Shown: positions 1 through 8,789 of the stretch, piece after piece | Numbering within the stretch: the first letter of the stretch is position 1 | How the letters are laid out: the number at the start of each line of letters is the position of its first letter | From: an uncultured bacterium | GTDB taxonomy: Bacteria; Actinomycetota; Coriobacteriia; Coriobacteriales; Coriobacteriaceae | DNA: 14,630 bases | Reading direction: 5' to 3' | Assembly (NCBI GenBank): GCA_905216075.1 | Contig: CAJMSO010000017.1 | Span: 1 to 14,630, forward strand | Position numbers and translations under genes: made by a program | The notes under the pieces: model-generated | Databases searched by the model: none | What the model saw: the letters and a program-made list of their open reading frames with translations, nothing else | What the model was told of the DNA's origin: nothing

Positions 1-16
1 GCCCGCTGAGCTGGGC

Positions 17-202
17 CTATGCCGGAATCTCTCCCACAGAAACCACCGAAGAGCCATAAATCTCGAGCGGATCGATCGAACCGTCTTCGACGGTCTCGTC
101 ACCAATCGTGACATGCATAGGCACGCGCACGATGCCGTAGCGCTCGCAGAGCTCCGGCGTCACATCCGAACCAGACTCAACCACGATTACGTACTTGCCC
201 AT
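17..202 (-). pseudogene. DegV-family fatty-acid-binding protein, N-terminal fragment ended by an amber codon
   Basis: The 61 residues match the N-terminus of DegV proteins, which bind fatty acids and, in Firmicutes, serve as FakB partners of a fatty-acid kinase. Visible marks are MGKYVIVVESGSDVTPELC, then the PMHVTIGDETVEDGS segment. Full DegV proteins are about 280 residues. The frame meets TAG at 17-19, yet the five codons left in the window read A-Q-L-S-G, which would continue the usual P-T-T-S-Q-P-S stretch. This suggests a nonsense mutation rather than a natural end, but the window edge prevents proof. I chose the ATG at 200-202 because the family starts there; the frame stays open further upstream without family resemblance, and no strong ribosome binding site precedes either ATG. 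A short functional protein or a sequencing error is also possible. Confidence 0.6.
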
Positions 203-268
203 TCTTATCACGACCCATCTCGACATTGACTTTTCAATACATGGCACGCACCGGCGCACTGTTGCACA

Positions 269-326
269 ACGGCGTCCAAGCGCCAAAGAGACGCCGTCCC
301 TTGCGCACAACAAAGGACAGCGTCTC
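269..326 (-). terminator. 15-bp hairpin with an alternative overlapping hairpin; probable terminator of the GH32/PTS operon
   Basis: Arms 288-302 and 312-326 pair over 15 bp around a 9-nt loop. The two imperfect positions are G-U pairs only in minus-strand RNA, so the structure fits minus transcription. A short TTT follows the stem in that direction. The 3' arm can alternatively pair with 269-276 (ACGGCGTC with GACGCCGT at 290-297, 8 bp). The hairpin lies about 150 nt beyond the stop codon of the GH32 gene that ends at 479, and before the degV start. It could be a weak terminator or an attenuator. Confidence 0.45.
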
Positions 327-358
327 CCTGGAAAACTCCGTGCTTATCTGAGATTCTA

Positions 359-484
359 CACGGTTAATTAAGGAGTGTTACTTACTCCGCAAACGGTCGC
401 TATACGCGATAAACGGTAGTTCGCTGCGGCAACTGCGACACATTCCGCCCAACAAGTCCAATCGTGCTCCATGCACGGTTAATG
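359..484. repeat. Short direct repeats downstream of the GH32 gene
   Basis: CACGGTTAAT occurs at 359-368 and 474-483; the second copy overlaps the GH32 stop codon. Between them AAACGGT occurs at 391-397 and 411-417, exactly 20 bp apart, flanking a small palindrome TCGC-N5-GCGA. The spacing of two helical turns would suit a regulator bound to one face of the DNA, perhaps controlling the degV-like gene. This is a pattern only; no regulator is identified. Confidence 0.3.
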
Positions 485-1927
485 AGCGAGGCGGTAGAAA
501 TCCATCGACGCCACACCCTCGGCGTGCAGCTCCATCGCCGGAACCGCCGGCGAATAGGTACGGCTCGTAAGTGCTGCCTCGCCACCGTTGGCAAAAATCT
601 CGACCATCGTAGTGTCCGAAAGAACGCGCAGGTCGCGAAGCTCGCTGAGCTCGATCAACCTCTGGTCGCGCCCATAGCCTTCGTCACCCATGTCGAGGGT
701 AAGCATCCCGTCCGCATAACGCACATAGACGCCCTTTCGAATCTCGAGCTCGACCATCTTGGCGCCCTCGCAGGAAACCACAACATCAAACAGGCGTCCC
801 GGCTCCTCAACGGTTTCACCGCCTGTCGCGCGAACGCAGTTGCCACGCATTCTCTCAATCTCGTGCGCCGGCCGCTGGCAGAGCTTACCGCCGCGCATGC
901 TCAGCTCTCTCGGCACCGTCAACGCGCACTGCCACCCGCGCGCCACCGTCGGGCTTTCCGCCGTCGCATCGGGGCAACCCGACCATCCGATCATCAAACG
1001 CCGACCTGCAGCATCCTCAAAGGACTGCGGGGCATAGAAATCAAAGCCTGCATCGACCATCGGAGGCATGTCCTGCCCGGCGATCTTAAAGCTCGGCGCC
1101 TCCCAATCGGCCTCGATGGAAAACCACACGCACTGGTGCGGATTGCGGTAACGCCAACCATCGGCGGGCACGCCCTGCGGACAGCAGACGAGAATAAGCT
1201 CGCCATCAAGCTCAAATAGATCGGGGCACTCCCACATAAAGCCAAACTTCTCGCCCAGCTCAATGCGCGTCGCATAGCTCCAGTCCTCTAGATTCCGCGA
1301 GGTATAGACAAGCACGCAGCCACGGTCGTCTTTCGTACGAGCGCCCAGAACCATGTAGTAGATACCGTCGTGTTCAAGGATCTTGGGGTCGCGCACGTGC
1401 GTACCGATATCCTCGGGGTAATCGACCGGCCCAACAGCTATGCGCTTCTCGCCCAATTCGTCGGGATTCTCGGCAACCATATGAATCTGGTTTTGCTCAC
1501 GGCCCGTCAACACGTAGTCGTAATCATCACGGTCAAAATGCTTAACGTTGCCGGTATAGAAGTAGTGAATCTTGCCATCACGTACAAAGGCAGAACCAGA
1601 ATACGCTCCACTCGAATCCAAATCGGAATCGGGGAACAACACGGGGCCGTGATTCTCGTACGTCACAAAATCCTTTGTCGTCAGATGGTTCCAAAGCACT
1701 GGACCGCCATGCGCAGCATCGAACGGATCGTATTGATGATAGATGTGATACGTATCACCAATCTGAACCAAACCGTTGGGGTCGTTGAGCCAGCCAAGCT
1801 CAGGCTCCACATGGAACAAAAGCCTATCGGGGTCGGACGCGATGCGAGCCGCCGTCTCATCCTGTCCAGCTCGCCACTGCTCATAGTCCGCACGCATCAC
1901 CTTGTTTTTTTGATTAAACATCGCCAT
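479..1927 (-). CDS. scrB: GH32 beta-fructosidase, probable sucrose-6-phosphate hydrolase
   Basis: Predicted to hydrolyse sucrose 6-phosphate delivered by the adjacent PTS permease, giving glucose 6-phosphate and fructose in the cytoplasm; there is no signal peptide. The length of 482 residues is normal for ScrB-type enzymes. All three GH32 signatures are present: WLNDPNG at 46-52 with nucleophile Asp49, RDP at 179-181 with Asp180, and WECPDLF at 232-238 with acid/base Glu233. The five-bladed propeller domain spans about residues 35-330 and a beta-sandwich follows to the end. Two starts are possible: the ATG at 1925-1927, only 3 nt from the GAGAAGG ribosome binding site, or Met3 at 1919-1921 with a better 9-nt spacing. 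It is the last gene of the minus-strand operon, 95 bp after the permease and preceded by an RNA hairpin. Raffinose, kestose phosphate or other fructosides remain possible substrates. Confidence 0.9.
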   Translation of the reverse strand: MAMFNQKNKVMRADYEQWRAGQDETAARIASDPDRLLFHVEPELGWLNDPNGLVQIGDTYHIYHQYDPFDAAHGGPVLWNHLTTKDFVTYENHGPVLFPDSDLDSSGAYSGSAFVRDGKIHYFYTGNVKHFDRDDYDYVLTGREQNQIHMVAENPDELGEKRIAVGPVDYPEDIGTHVRDPKILEHDGIYYMVLGARTKDDRGCVLVYTSRNLEDWSYATRIELGEKFGFMWECPDLFELDGELILVCCPQGVPADGWRYRNPHQCVWFSIEADWEAPSFKIAGQDMPPMVDAGFDFYAPQSFEDAAGRRLMIGWSGCPDATAESPTVARGWQCALTVPRELSMRGGKLCQRPAHEIERMRGNCVRATGGETVEEPGRLFDVVVSCEGAKMVELEIRKGVYVRYADGMLTLDMGDEGYGRDQRLIELSELRDLRVLSDTTMVEIFANGGEAALTSRTYSPAVPAMELHAEGVASMDFYRLAH

Positions 1928-1945
1928 TGACCTTCTCGTCTATGG

Positions 1946-1983
1946 GAAAGGACGCTCGACTCACACGAGCCGAACGCCCTTCC
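1946..1983 (-). other. Intercistronic RNA hairpin between permease and GH32 genes
   Basis: Positions 1967-1983 and 1946-1962 form a 17-bp stem around a 4-nt loop (GUGU in the minus-strand RNA). The four non-Watson-Crick positions are all G-U in minus-strand RNA and would be A-C in plus-strand RNA, so the fold belongs to the operon transcript. No U tract follows, so it is unlikely to be a simple terminator. It ends 18 nt before the first possible GH32 start. A role in mRNA processing or in setting different transcript levels for the two genes is inferred. Confidence 0.6.
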
Positions 1984-2022
1984 TCAAATGGACTTATCCT
2001 CAGATTACGCTGAACGGCTCAA

Positions 2023-3474
2023 CTAGAAGCTGACATCGAAGCCAGCGCCAGCGCCCTCTTCATCGGTGGTCGGCACGCCCTTTGCCTTGTTGTAGGCAAA
2101 GATCAAGACGATCGGCACGATAAAGGCGATGAGATTGCCAGCCACATACCACACGAGCGTCTCGGGCGTGACGATGAGCAAGCCAAGCACGCCGGTCAGA
2201 CCCTGACCGATGGCGCGCACCTCAAAGAGCTTCACGAAGGCACCGCCGCAGCCTGCACCGATGCAAGCGCAGATGAACGGGATGATCGAGTAGCGCATGT
2301 TTGCAGCGAAGATAGCGGGCTCGGAGATTCCGACCAGCGTCGGGATAAAGGACGACATGCAGATGTTGCGCTCTTTGGAATGCTTCTTATGAATGAGGTA
2401 CATGCCGATGGCGCCGCCGCCCTGGGCGATAATGGAAACCGACCAGATGGCCTGGATGTAGTTGAAGCCAGTCGTGGCGACGAGGTTTGCCTCGATACCC
2501 TGGATGAACTGATGCGTACCGGTAACGACAAGCGGCTGCAGGAACGCGGCGAAGACAAAGGCACCAAAGACGCCCATCCTGTTGTACAGGATATCGATTA
2601 CGCCGCCGAGGACGTCGCCGATCAGGTTGCCGAGCGGGCCGAACACGGTGAACAGGGCGACGTTAGCAAGAATCAGGGTAACGGTCGGGACAAAGACAAA
2701 CGAGACGACCTCGGGGATGTACTTCTGGGCAATCTTTTCGACCTTGGCCATAAACCAGGCAGTCAGGATTGCAGGGAACACGCCGCCCTGGAAAGCAACC
2801 ATGGGAATGGAGAGCGGACCAAAGTTCCAGTACTCAGCACCCGTCGGGTCCATAACGAACGTGTTACGGTTCATAAGACTCGGGTGAACCATGACGATAC
2901 CGACGAGGATGCCCAGAATCGGGTTACCGCCAAAACGCTTCACAGCGCTGTACATAACCAGGACAGGCAGGTAGTCGAACGTGGTGGCGATAATGGCAAA
3001 GAAGCTTGCGAGGTTCTTGAGGAACTCGCTGTGGTCGGCAAGGCTGCCCTCCATGCCAAAGAGGCCGTTGGCAACGATCAGCGACTTAAGGCCGATGATG
3101 ATAGCAGCGCCGACGAAAGCGGGAATGATGGGGATAAAGATATCCGAGAATACCTTGAGGACCGAGAAGAACTTGCCCTTCTTGTCCGCCTCGGCGCCCT
3201 TGACCTCGGAAGCGCTGATCTCCTTAACGCCCGTCAGAGCCATAAACTCATCGTAGACCTTGTTGACGGTACCGGTACCGAAGATGATCATGAGCTGGCC
3301 GCTGTTGTACAGCACGCCCTTGACGCCATCGATGTTCTCGAGCTCGGCCTTGTTGTACTTGCTCGTATCCTTGAGCACCAGACGCAGACGCGTAACGCAA
3401 TGCGTGGCGCCCTCGATGTTCTCCAGACCGCCGACGTTATCGACGACTTGCTGAGACACTACTTTGTAGTCCAT
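2023..3474 (-). CDS. scrA: PTS EIIBC component, sucrose/beta-glucoside type
   Basis: Membrane permease that imports a sugar and phosphorylates it. The EIIB domain (about residues 1-85) has the GG-N5-ATHCVTRLR signature with phosphorylated Cys26. The EIIC domain (about 100-470) has many hydrophobic segments, VTGTHQF (317-323, with His321) and GISEP (382-386), matching the glucose-superfamily GITEP box. The polypeptide ends after EIIC without an EIIA domain, so phosphate must come from an EIIA encoded elsewhere. I start at the ATG at 3472-3474 because GGAG sits 6 nt upstream and the family begins MDYK; an in-frame ATG at 3484-3486 has a poorly spaced binding site. The 483-residue length fits EIIBC proteins. 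Genes for GH32 enzymes lie on both sides, 45 bp upstream and 95 bp downstream, so sucrose or a related fructoside is the likely substrate; trehalose or beta-glucoside specificity is less likely but not excluded by sequence alone. Confidence 0.88.
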   Translation of the reverse strand: MDYKVVSQQVVDNVGGLENIEGATHCVTRLRLVLKDTSKYNKAELENIDGVKGVLYNSGQLMIIFGTGTVNKVYDEFMALTGVKEISASEVKGAEADKKGKFFSVLKVFSDIFIPIIPAFVGAAIIIGLKSLIVANGLFGMEGSLADHSEFLKNLASFFAIIATTFDYLPVLVMYSAVKRFGGNPILGILVGIVMVHPSLMNRNTFVMDPTGAEYWNFGPLSIPMVAFQGGVFPAILTAWFMAKVEKIAQKYIPEVVSFVFVPTVTLILANVALFTVFGPLGNLIGDVLGGVIDILYNRMGVFGAFVFAAFLQPLVVTGTHQFIQGIEANLVATTGFNYIQAIWSVSIIAQGGGAIGMYLIHKKHSKERNICMSSFIPTLVGISEPAIFAANMRYSIIPFICACIGAGCGGAFVKLFEVRAIGQGLTGVLGLLIVTPETLVWYVAGNLIAFIVPIVLIFAYNKAKGVPTTDEEGAGAGFDVSF

Positions 3475-3498
3475 GTTCCTCTCCATTCCCTTACGAAA

Positions 3499-3516
3499 TC
3501 ATAAAACGTTTTGATG
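3499..3516. promoter_or_regulatory. Possible internal LacI-type operator
   Basis: A perfect 10-bp palindrome AAAACGTTTT (3503-3512) with a central CG lies in the 45-bp gap between the divergent GH32 gene and the permease gene. It resembles the core of the operators near 4952-4983. It could be an internal operator or chance; its flanks fit the motif less well. Confidence 0.3.
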
Positions 3517-3519
3517 CCA

Positions 3520-4902
3520 TTACAGAGACGCGATCGTTGCATTTGCGCACTTGAGCGTACCGTCGGTGACCGTCAGTGCCACACCCTGGCCCTGCTTATT
3601 GCAGAAGCGCGCGTTAAGCGCAACATCATCGACAAAGATGGTCGCGATATCGTCGTCAACGACCAGGCGCACATGATGAGTGCCCTCGCCCTTAAAGAAC
3701 AACGGACGCTCGAGGCCCATGTTGTTGACCTGGAACCACGGATACTGGGGGGCCGCCGTAAACTCGAGCTTACCCTCACGCAGGTTGGCGCGGAACTCAT
3801 AGGCAAGACCGGTCTCGGCGTCCTCGGCGAACTTGACCGAGAAGCCGGCAGCGTTACCGCCGAGCTCAATGTCGGCATCGAGCAAGTAGGTGGAGCCGGC
3901 ATCTGCGGCGAGCACCTGCTCGACCTTGCCCGACTCGCAGGAAAGCTCAAAGGTCTCGACTGCCTTAGCCTCGCCAAAGGCGCCAAGCATGCTGTCGGGG
4001 AGCTTGGTGCCGAGCGTTCCGTCGGCACGCTGAACGATCTCGAGGGGCATAAAGGTGCCACCCCATAGGTAAGAGCTGGGGTCGCCGCCCTCGTCACGCG
4101 TAGGAACCCAACCAAAGAGAACGCGACGCTCGCCATCGAATGCGGTGCGAGCGGCGTAGTACGCGCGGCCGTCGAAGGAGTCGTCAGCGGGGGTAATCCA
4201 AGGACCGTTGATGGACTTGGACATGCGGTAACGGGTCTTGTTGCCGTCGCTGTACTCGGAAAAGACGAGGTACCACCAGTCGCCCATCTTAAAGAGATCA
4301 GGCATCTCAAACATGGTGTACAGGCCCGGATTCCACCAGTCGCCCTGGAACTCCCAGGTATCCAGGTCCTTGGAGGTGAACTTGACCAGACGACCGGTCA
4401 TCAGACGCTTGTCCTCGCCCACACGCGTGCCGAGGATGAGCATGTACTCTTCGTTCTCCTCATCCCAAAGCACAAAGGGATCGCGCCAGTTGCGGTCATC
4501 GTAACCCTCCTGGGGCGGAAGCAGCGTCTCGGCGATGTTCTTCTCCCACTTGACGGCGTCGTCACTCGTTGCGTGAAGAAGAACCTGCTTCATCAAGCGT
4601 GCCTTGACCTTATCGCGATTGCAACCAGTGTAGAGCGCATGGTACTTGTCGCCCACCTTAAACACCGTGCCGGCATAAACATACTGGTCGACTTCCTCGT
4701 CGCCGCCACGCTCAAGGCTCTCGCCAAAGTCTTTGTAATTGACGAAGTCCTTGGTTGTCGCGAGTGCCCAGCCGAACGGCTCTCCGAAAGGTCCGGGGTT
4801 TCGCGTGTCACGCTGATGATAGAGATAGAACGTGCCGTCCTCGCCGTACGGCATGATGTCGCCTACCCAAATTCCCTCAGGCTGGTAATACACCTTGTGC
4901 AT
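3520..4902 (-). CDS. Divergent GH32-clan fructosidase without the classical WMNDPNG motif
   Basis: A 460-residue cytoplasmic enzyme with the GH32 layout but altered first motif. Near the N-terminus the usual WMNDPNG is replaced by WVGDIMPY (12-19), keeping the putative nucleophile Asp15. NWRDP (138-142) gives Asp141 and MFEMPDLF (197-204) gives the acid/base Glu199. Residues 31-45 (RDTRNPGPFGEPFGW) form a distinctive loop. A C-terminal beta-sandwich (about 310-460) ends with repeated beta-strand patterns such as HHVRLVVDDDIATIFVDD. The protein starts directly at the catalytic motif with no N-terminal extension. The start is supported by AAAGGAAG about 6 nt upstream. It is the first gene after the operator-promoter region and lies 45 bp before the permease gene, so it probably acts on the same imported phosphorylated sugar. 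Fructoside hydrolysis or transfer is inferred; the exact substrate is unknown. Confidence 0.8.
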   Translation of the reverse strand: MHKVYYQPEGIWVGDIMPYGEDGTFYLYHQRDTRNPGPFGEPFGWALATTKDFVNYKDFGESLERGGDEEVDQYVYAGTVFKVGDKYHALYTGCNRDKVKARLMKQVLLHATSDDAVKWEKNIAETLLPPQEGYDDRNWRDPFVLWDEENEEYMLILGTRVGEDKRLMTGRLVKFTSKDLDTWEFQGDWWNPGLYTMFEMPDLFKMGDWWYLVFSEYSDGNKTRYRMSKSINGPWITPADDSFDGRAYYAARTAFDGERRVLFGWVPTRDEGGDPSSYLWGGTFMPLEIVQRADGTLGTKLPDSMLGAFGEAKAVETFELSCESGKVEQVLAADAGSTYLLDADIELGGNAAGFSVKFAEDAETGLAYEFRANLREGKLEFTAAPQYPWFQVNNMGLERPLFFKGEGTHHVRLVVDDDIATIFVDDVALNARFCNKQGQGVALTVTDGTLKCANATIASL

Positions 4903-4945
4903 CCGAGACTTCCTTTCTCACGAGATACTAACTCGGTACAACTGC

Positions 4946-4974
4946 AAGATATGTCAATCGTTTTCATATGTCAA
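4946..4974 (-). promoter_or_regulatory. Promoter of the GH32-PTS-GH32 operon
   Basis: On the minus strand a perfect -35 box TTGACA (4974-4969) is followed after 17 bp by TATCTT (4951-4946) as -10. The start of transcription would fall near 4939, giving a leader of about 37 nt before the GH32 start at 4902. The -35 box is part of one operator copy and the spacer contains another, a layout that fits direct repression by a LacI-family protein. Confidence 0.6.
4952..4966. promoter_or_regulatory. LacI-type operator, copy A
   Basis: TGTCAATCGTTTTCA lies in the promoter spacer. Read on the minus strand it is TGAAAACGATTGACA. Its central CG is 17 bp from that of copy B. Being in the spacer suggests repression when bound. 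Confidence 0.55.
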
Positions 4975-4983
4975 ACGTTTTCA
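4969..4983. promoter_or_regulatory. LacI-type operator, copy B
   Basis: TGTCAAACGTTTTCA differs from copy A at one base and contains the -35 box of the operon promoter. The minus-strand reading TGAAAACGTTTGACA fits the shared pattern AAACG-N-(A/T)-TGACA. Confidence 0.55.
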
Positions 4984-5015
4984 CACCAATACGTCTTTTC
5001 GCAGTTCCAGTCGTC

Positions 5016-5030
5016 GGCAAACGGTTGACA
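5016..5030. promoter_or_regulatory. LacI-type operator, copy C
   Basis: GGCAAACGGTTGACA carries the same AAACG-N-TTGACA core in the opposite orientation, 46 bp from copy B, and is followed by ATATG as copy B is. A weaker fourth copy (CGAACGGTCA) is centred at 5043-5044. An upstream site could support DNA looping or tighter repression. Confidence 0.4.
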
Positions 5031-5086
5031 TATGCCGGCGAACGGTCATCAGAGGTGTTTGAGGAATTCTTTTGGCACGGGATGAA

Positions 5087-6097
5087 CTACGCGGTTTTAC
5101 CCTCAATGAGTTCAACGGGGAGCTTGATATTCGATTCGGGCTTTTCGCCGTTAATAAGAGCAATGATGGATTGCGCCGCGAGCTCTCCGATGCGATCGAT
5201 ATCTTGGCGTACGGTTGTTAAGTCAGGCATAAACGTCATAGTGCGGCGGGCACCATCCGCGCCCACGACCTTAATATCGCCCGGAGCGCTCAAGCCGCGC
5301 TGCTTCATCACGTTAAGACAGATAGCCGCCATCGTGTCGTCTCCCGCAAAGATGCCGTCAATATCGGGGTTCTCATCGAGGATCTTCGCAACGACCGCGC
5401 TCTTTTCGTCGTCGGGCTTAACGAACTCAACCTCACGGACAAGCGCGGGCAAACCGGCCTGCTCAACAACATCGAGGTAGGCATCGGTACGCTTATTGGC
5501 AGGCATGCGCATGCGGCTATTGCTGCGCAGGCACAGGATGCGCGAACACCCGTCATCGATCAGGCGACGCGTGGCAAGTTCGCCGATACTATAGCTGTCG
5601 CTCGCAATCTGAACAGAGGCCTCGCCAAGGTCGCAGTCGATACCAACCAGACTCAAACCCATCTCGGCATACGCCTCGGCACCGATATTAAGCGAGTTGA
5701 CGATGACGCCATCAACCATATTGCGTCGAAGCATGTCGATATAAGAGCGCTCAAGCTCGGGTCGATTGGCGCTATTGCACAGCAGCATCTTAAAACCGTT
5801 TTCGGCCAGGGTATGCTCAATGACTTGAACCACTTGGGCATGAAACGGACTGCTGACATAGGGGACGATCATACCGATAAGATTCAGGCGACCGTTGAGC
5901 ATGGCACGGGCGATATCGTTGGGCGTATAGTTGATGCGCTTCATCGCGGCATGGACCTTATCGCGGGTCTCTTGGCTAATATAGCCGCGATTATTAAGCA
6001 CGCGAGATACCGTAGTAGGCGAAACCCCCGCCACCGCCGCAACTTCCTTGATGCCAGGCTTAGCCGTATCCTTAGAACGAGCACTCTCGCGAGCCAT
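5087..6097 (-). CDS. LacI-family transcriptional repressor of the sucrose/fructoside operon
   Basis: A 336-residue LacI/GalR-type regulator. The N-terminal helix-turn-helix (about 15-40: IKEVAAVAGVSPTTVSRVLN) and hinge helix (about 60-70, NDIARAMLNGR) bind DNA; the periplasmic-binding-protein-like domain (about 72-336) would bind a sugar or sugar phosphate. The ATG at 6095-6097 is chosen because a GGGGGAGGG ribosome binding site precedes it with good spacing and the family starts near there; an ATG 21 nt upstream overlaps the edge of an operator and lacks a site. The gene points the same way as the GH32-PTS-GH32 operon, which starts 185 bp after it with its own promoter. Sites with one core occur at that promoter and just before this gene, so it probably represses both the operon and itself. 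The effector is not visible from sequence. Confidence 0.9.
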   Translation of the reverse strand: MARESARSKDTAKPGIKEVAAVAGVSPTTVSRVLNNRGYISQETRDKVHAAMKRINYTPNDIARAMLNGRLNLIGMIVPYVSSPFHAQVVQVIEHTLAENGFKMLLCNSANRPELERSYIDMLRRNMVDGVIVNSLNIGAEAYAEMGLSLVGIDCDLGEASVQIASDSYSIGELATRRLIDDGCSRILCLRSNSRMRMPANKRTDAYLDVVEQAGLPALVREVEFVKPDDEKSAVVAKILDENPDIDGIFAGDDTMAAICLNVMKQRGLSAPGDIKVVGADGARRTMTFMPDLTTVRQDIDRIGELAAQSIIALINGEKPESNIKLPVELIEGKTA

Positions 6098-6117
6098 AGC
6101 ACCCTCCCCCATCAACA

Positions 6118-6132
6118 TGTCATACGTTTACA
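6118..6132. promoter_or_regulatory. LacI-type operator before the repressor gene
   Basis: TGTCATACGTTTACA reads TGTAAACGTATGACA on the minus strand and shares the AAACG-N-(A/T)-TGACA core with the operators at 4952-5030. It lies 21 bp upstream of the chosen repressor start, where binding would block its own transcription. This supports autoregulation. Confidence 0.5.
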
Positions 6133-6250
6133 TACGAACAAAGCATACCCCAACAAGAGCGGGAAGACGGTAACAGTACAAGTAAGTAAACGACTCATCC
6201 AAATAATTAGGAGAGTTCCGCCTAAAGGGTGACTCCAAAGGACCCCACAT

Positions 6251-6373
6251 GGCCGGTTTTGGGTTATTTCCCAAAACATCCCGCAGGACGCAAAGAGGCT
6301 CCGCCGCGCAACGCGCGCAGCGGAGCCTCTTTGCATGTCCGAGGACGTTTTGGGAAATAACCCAAAACCGGCC
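6251..6373. repeat. 123-bp nested inverted repeat containing a terminator-like hairpin
   Basis: The outer arms 6251-6277 and 6347-6373 are perfect 27-bp inverted repeats. Inside, 6289-6303 and 6322-6336 form another perfect 15-bp stem (GCAAAGAGGCTCCGC with its complement), and the loop holds CGCGC-AAC-GCGCG. Each outer arm is also palindromic by itself (TTTTGGG-N6-CCCAAAA), so the DNA could form a cruciform or several alternative RNA folds. It lies 28 bp beyond the stop codon of the glycyl-radical subunit gene. The inner stem, with A-rich and T-rich ends, looks like a two-way Rho-independent terminator; the outer arms look like an added element. No target-site duplication is evident. Confidence 0.8.
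6285..6340 (-). terminator. Probable terminator of the pfl operon
   Basis: The 15-bp GC-rich inner stem (6289-6303 with 6322-6336) has an AAAGAG/CTCTTT base in both directions and sits downstream of the pfl operon. It is the best terminator candidate between that operon and the LacI-family gene. The long outer repeats may strengthen it or compete with it. Confidence 0.5.
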
Positions 6374-6400
6374 CCAGTAATCCTACAGGAGTTGAACCCT

Positions 6401-6652
6401 TTAGAACTTGTCGTGGAAGGTACGCGAAATGACCTCGTCCTGCTGCTCCTTGGTGAGCGTGTGGAAGTTCACGGCATAGCCGGAAACGCGGATGGTCAGC
6501 TGCGGGTACTTCTCGGGGTGAGCCTGAGCGTCGAGCAACGTCTCACGGTTGAAGACGTTGATGTTCAGGTGGTGGCCACCCTTCTCGGCGTAAGCGTCGA
6601 GCATGTGGACCAGGTTATCGGCCTGGGTCTCGGAAACTTCAGAAACCTTCAT
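6401..6652 (-). CDS. grcA: Stand-alone glycyl-radical subunit of split pyruvate formate-lyase
   Basis: The 83 residues equal the C-terminal radical domain of classical PflB. Residues 25-83 contain GGHHLNINVFNRETLLDA, HPEKYPQLTIRVSGYAV and a terminal LTKEQQDEVISRTF, all typical of that domain; the radical would form on Gly58 of RVSGYA. Residues 1-20 have no such match. The neighbouring PflB lacks this domain, so the small protein must complete the enzyme, unlike Escherichia coli GrcA/YfiD (about 127 residues), which rescues damaged full-length PFL. A radical-SAM activase (PflA) is needed to install the radical but is not in the window. An AAGGAG site 7 nt upstream supports the start. The gene follows pflB by 85 bp, with two hairpins between them, and the large inverted repeat lies beyond its stop. 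Confidence 0.9.
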   Translation of the reverse strand: MKVSEVSETQADNLVHMLDAYAEKGGHHLNINVFNRETLLDAQAHPEKYPQLTIRVSGYAVNFHTLTKEQQDEVISRTFHDKF

Positions 6653-6675
6653 AATGTGTCTCCTTCGATTAATAG

Positions 6676-6737
6676 GCGCCGGCCGAAACCGGCGCGCTAA
6701 TCAGTAATCGTTATTGTTAGTATAGCACTAACAATAG

Positions 6738-6742
<5 letters not shown>
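6676..6742 (-). other. Two intercistronic hairpins between pflB and the glycyl-radical subunit gene
   Basis: First, 6713-6721 and 6727-6735 form a perfect 9-bp stem (ATTGTTAGT/ACTAACAAT, 5-nt loop) that extends with a bulge to 6703-6707 and 6738-6742, taking in the pflB stop codon. Second, 6676-6682 and 6689-6695 form a 7-bp GC-only stem (GCGCCGG/CCGGCGC) just before the ribosome binding site of the small gene. Neither has a clear U tract. They may protect or process the mRNA and set the ratio of the two subunits. Confidence 0.5.

Positions 6743-8789
<2,047 letters not shown>

Noticed and set aside
359..484. CRISPR or tandem repeat array
   Set aside because: Only two copies each of 7- and 10-bp repeats, without regular spacers; no CRISPR-like array was seen anywhere in the window.
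2380..3504. A 374-codon plus-strand frame opposite the PTS gene
   Set aside because: Highly charged composition without domain, lying opposite a well-supported permease gene.
4952..4983. CcpA-type catabolite sites (cre) at the operon promoter
   Set aside because: The central AAACG fits, but the TGACA arm is one base out of register with the cre pattern, and a local LacI-family gene with its own matching site explains the motif better.
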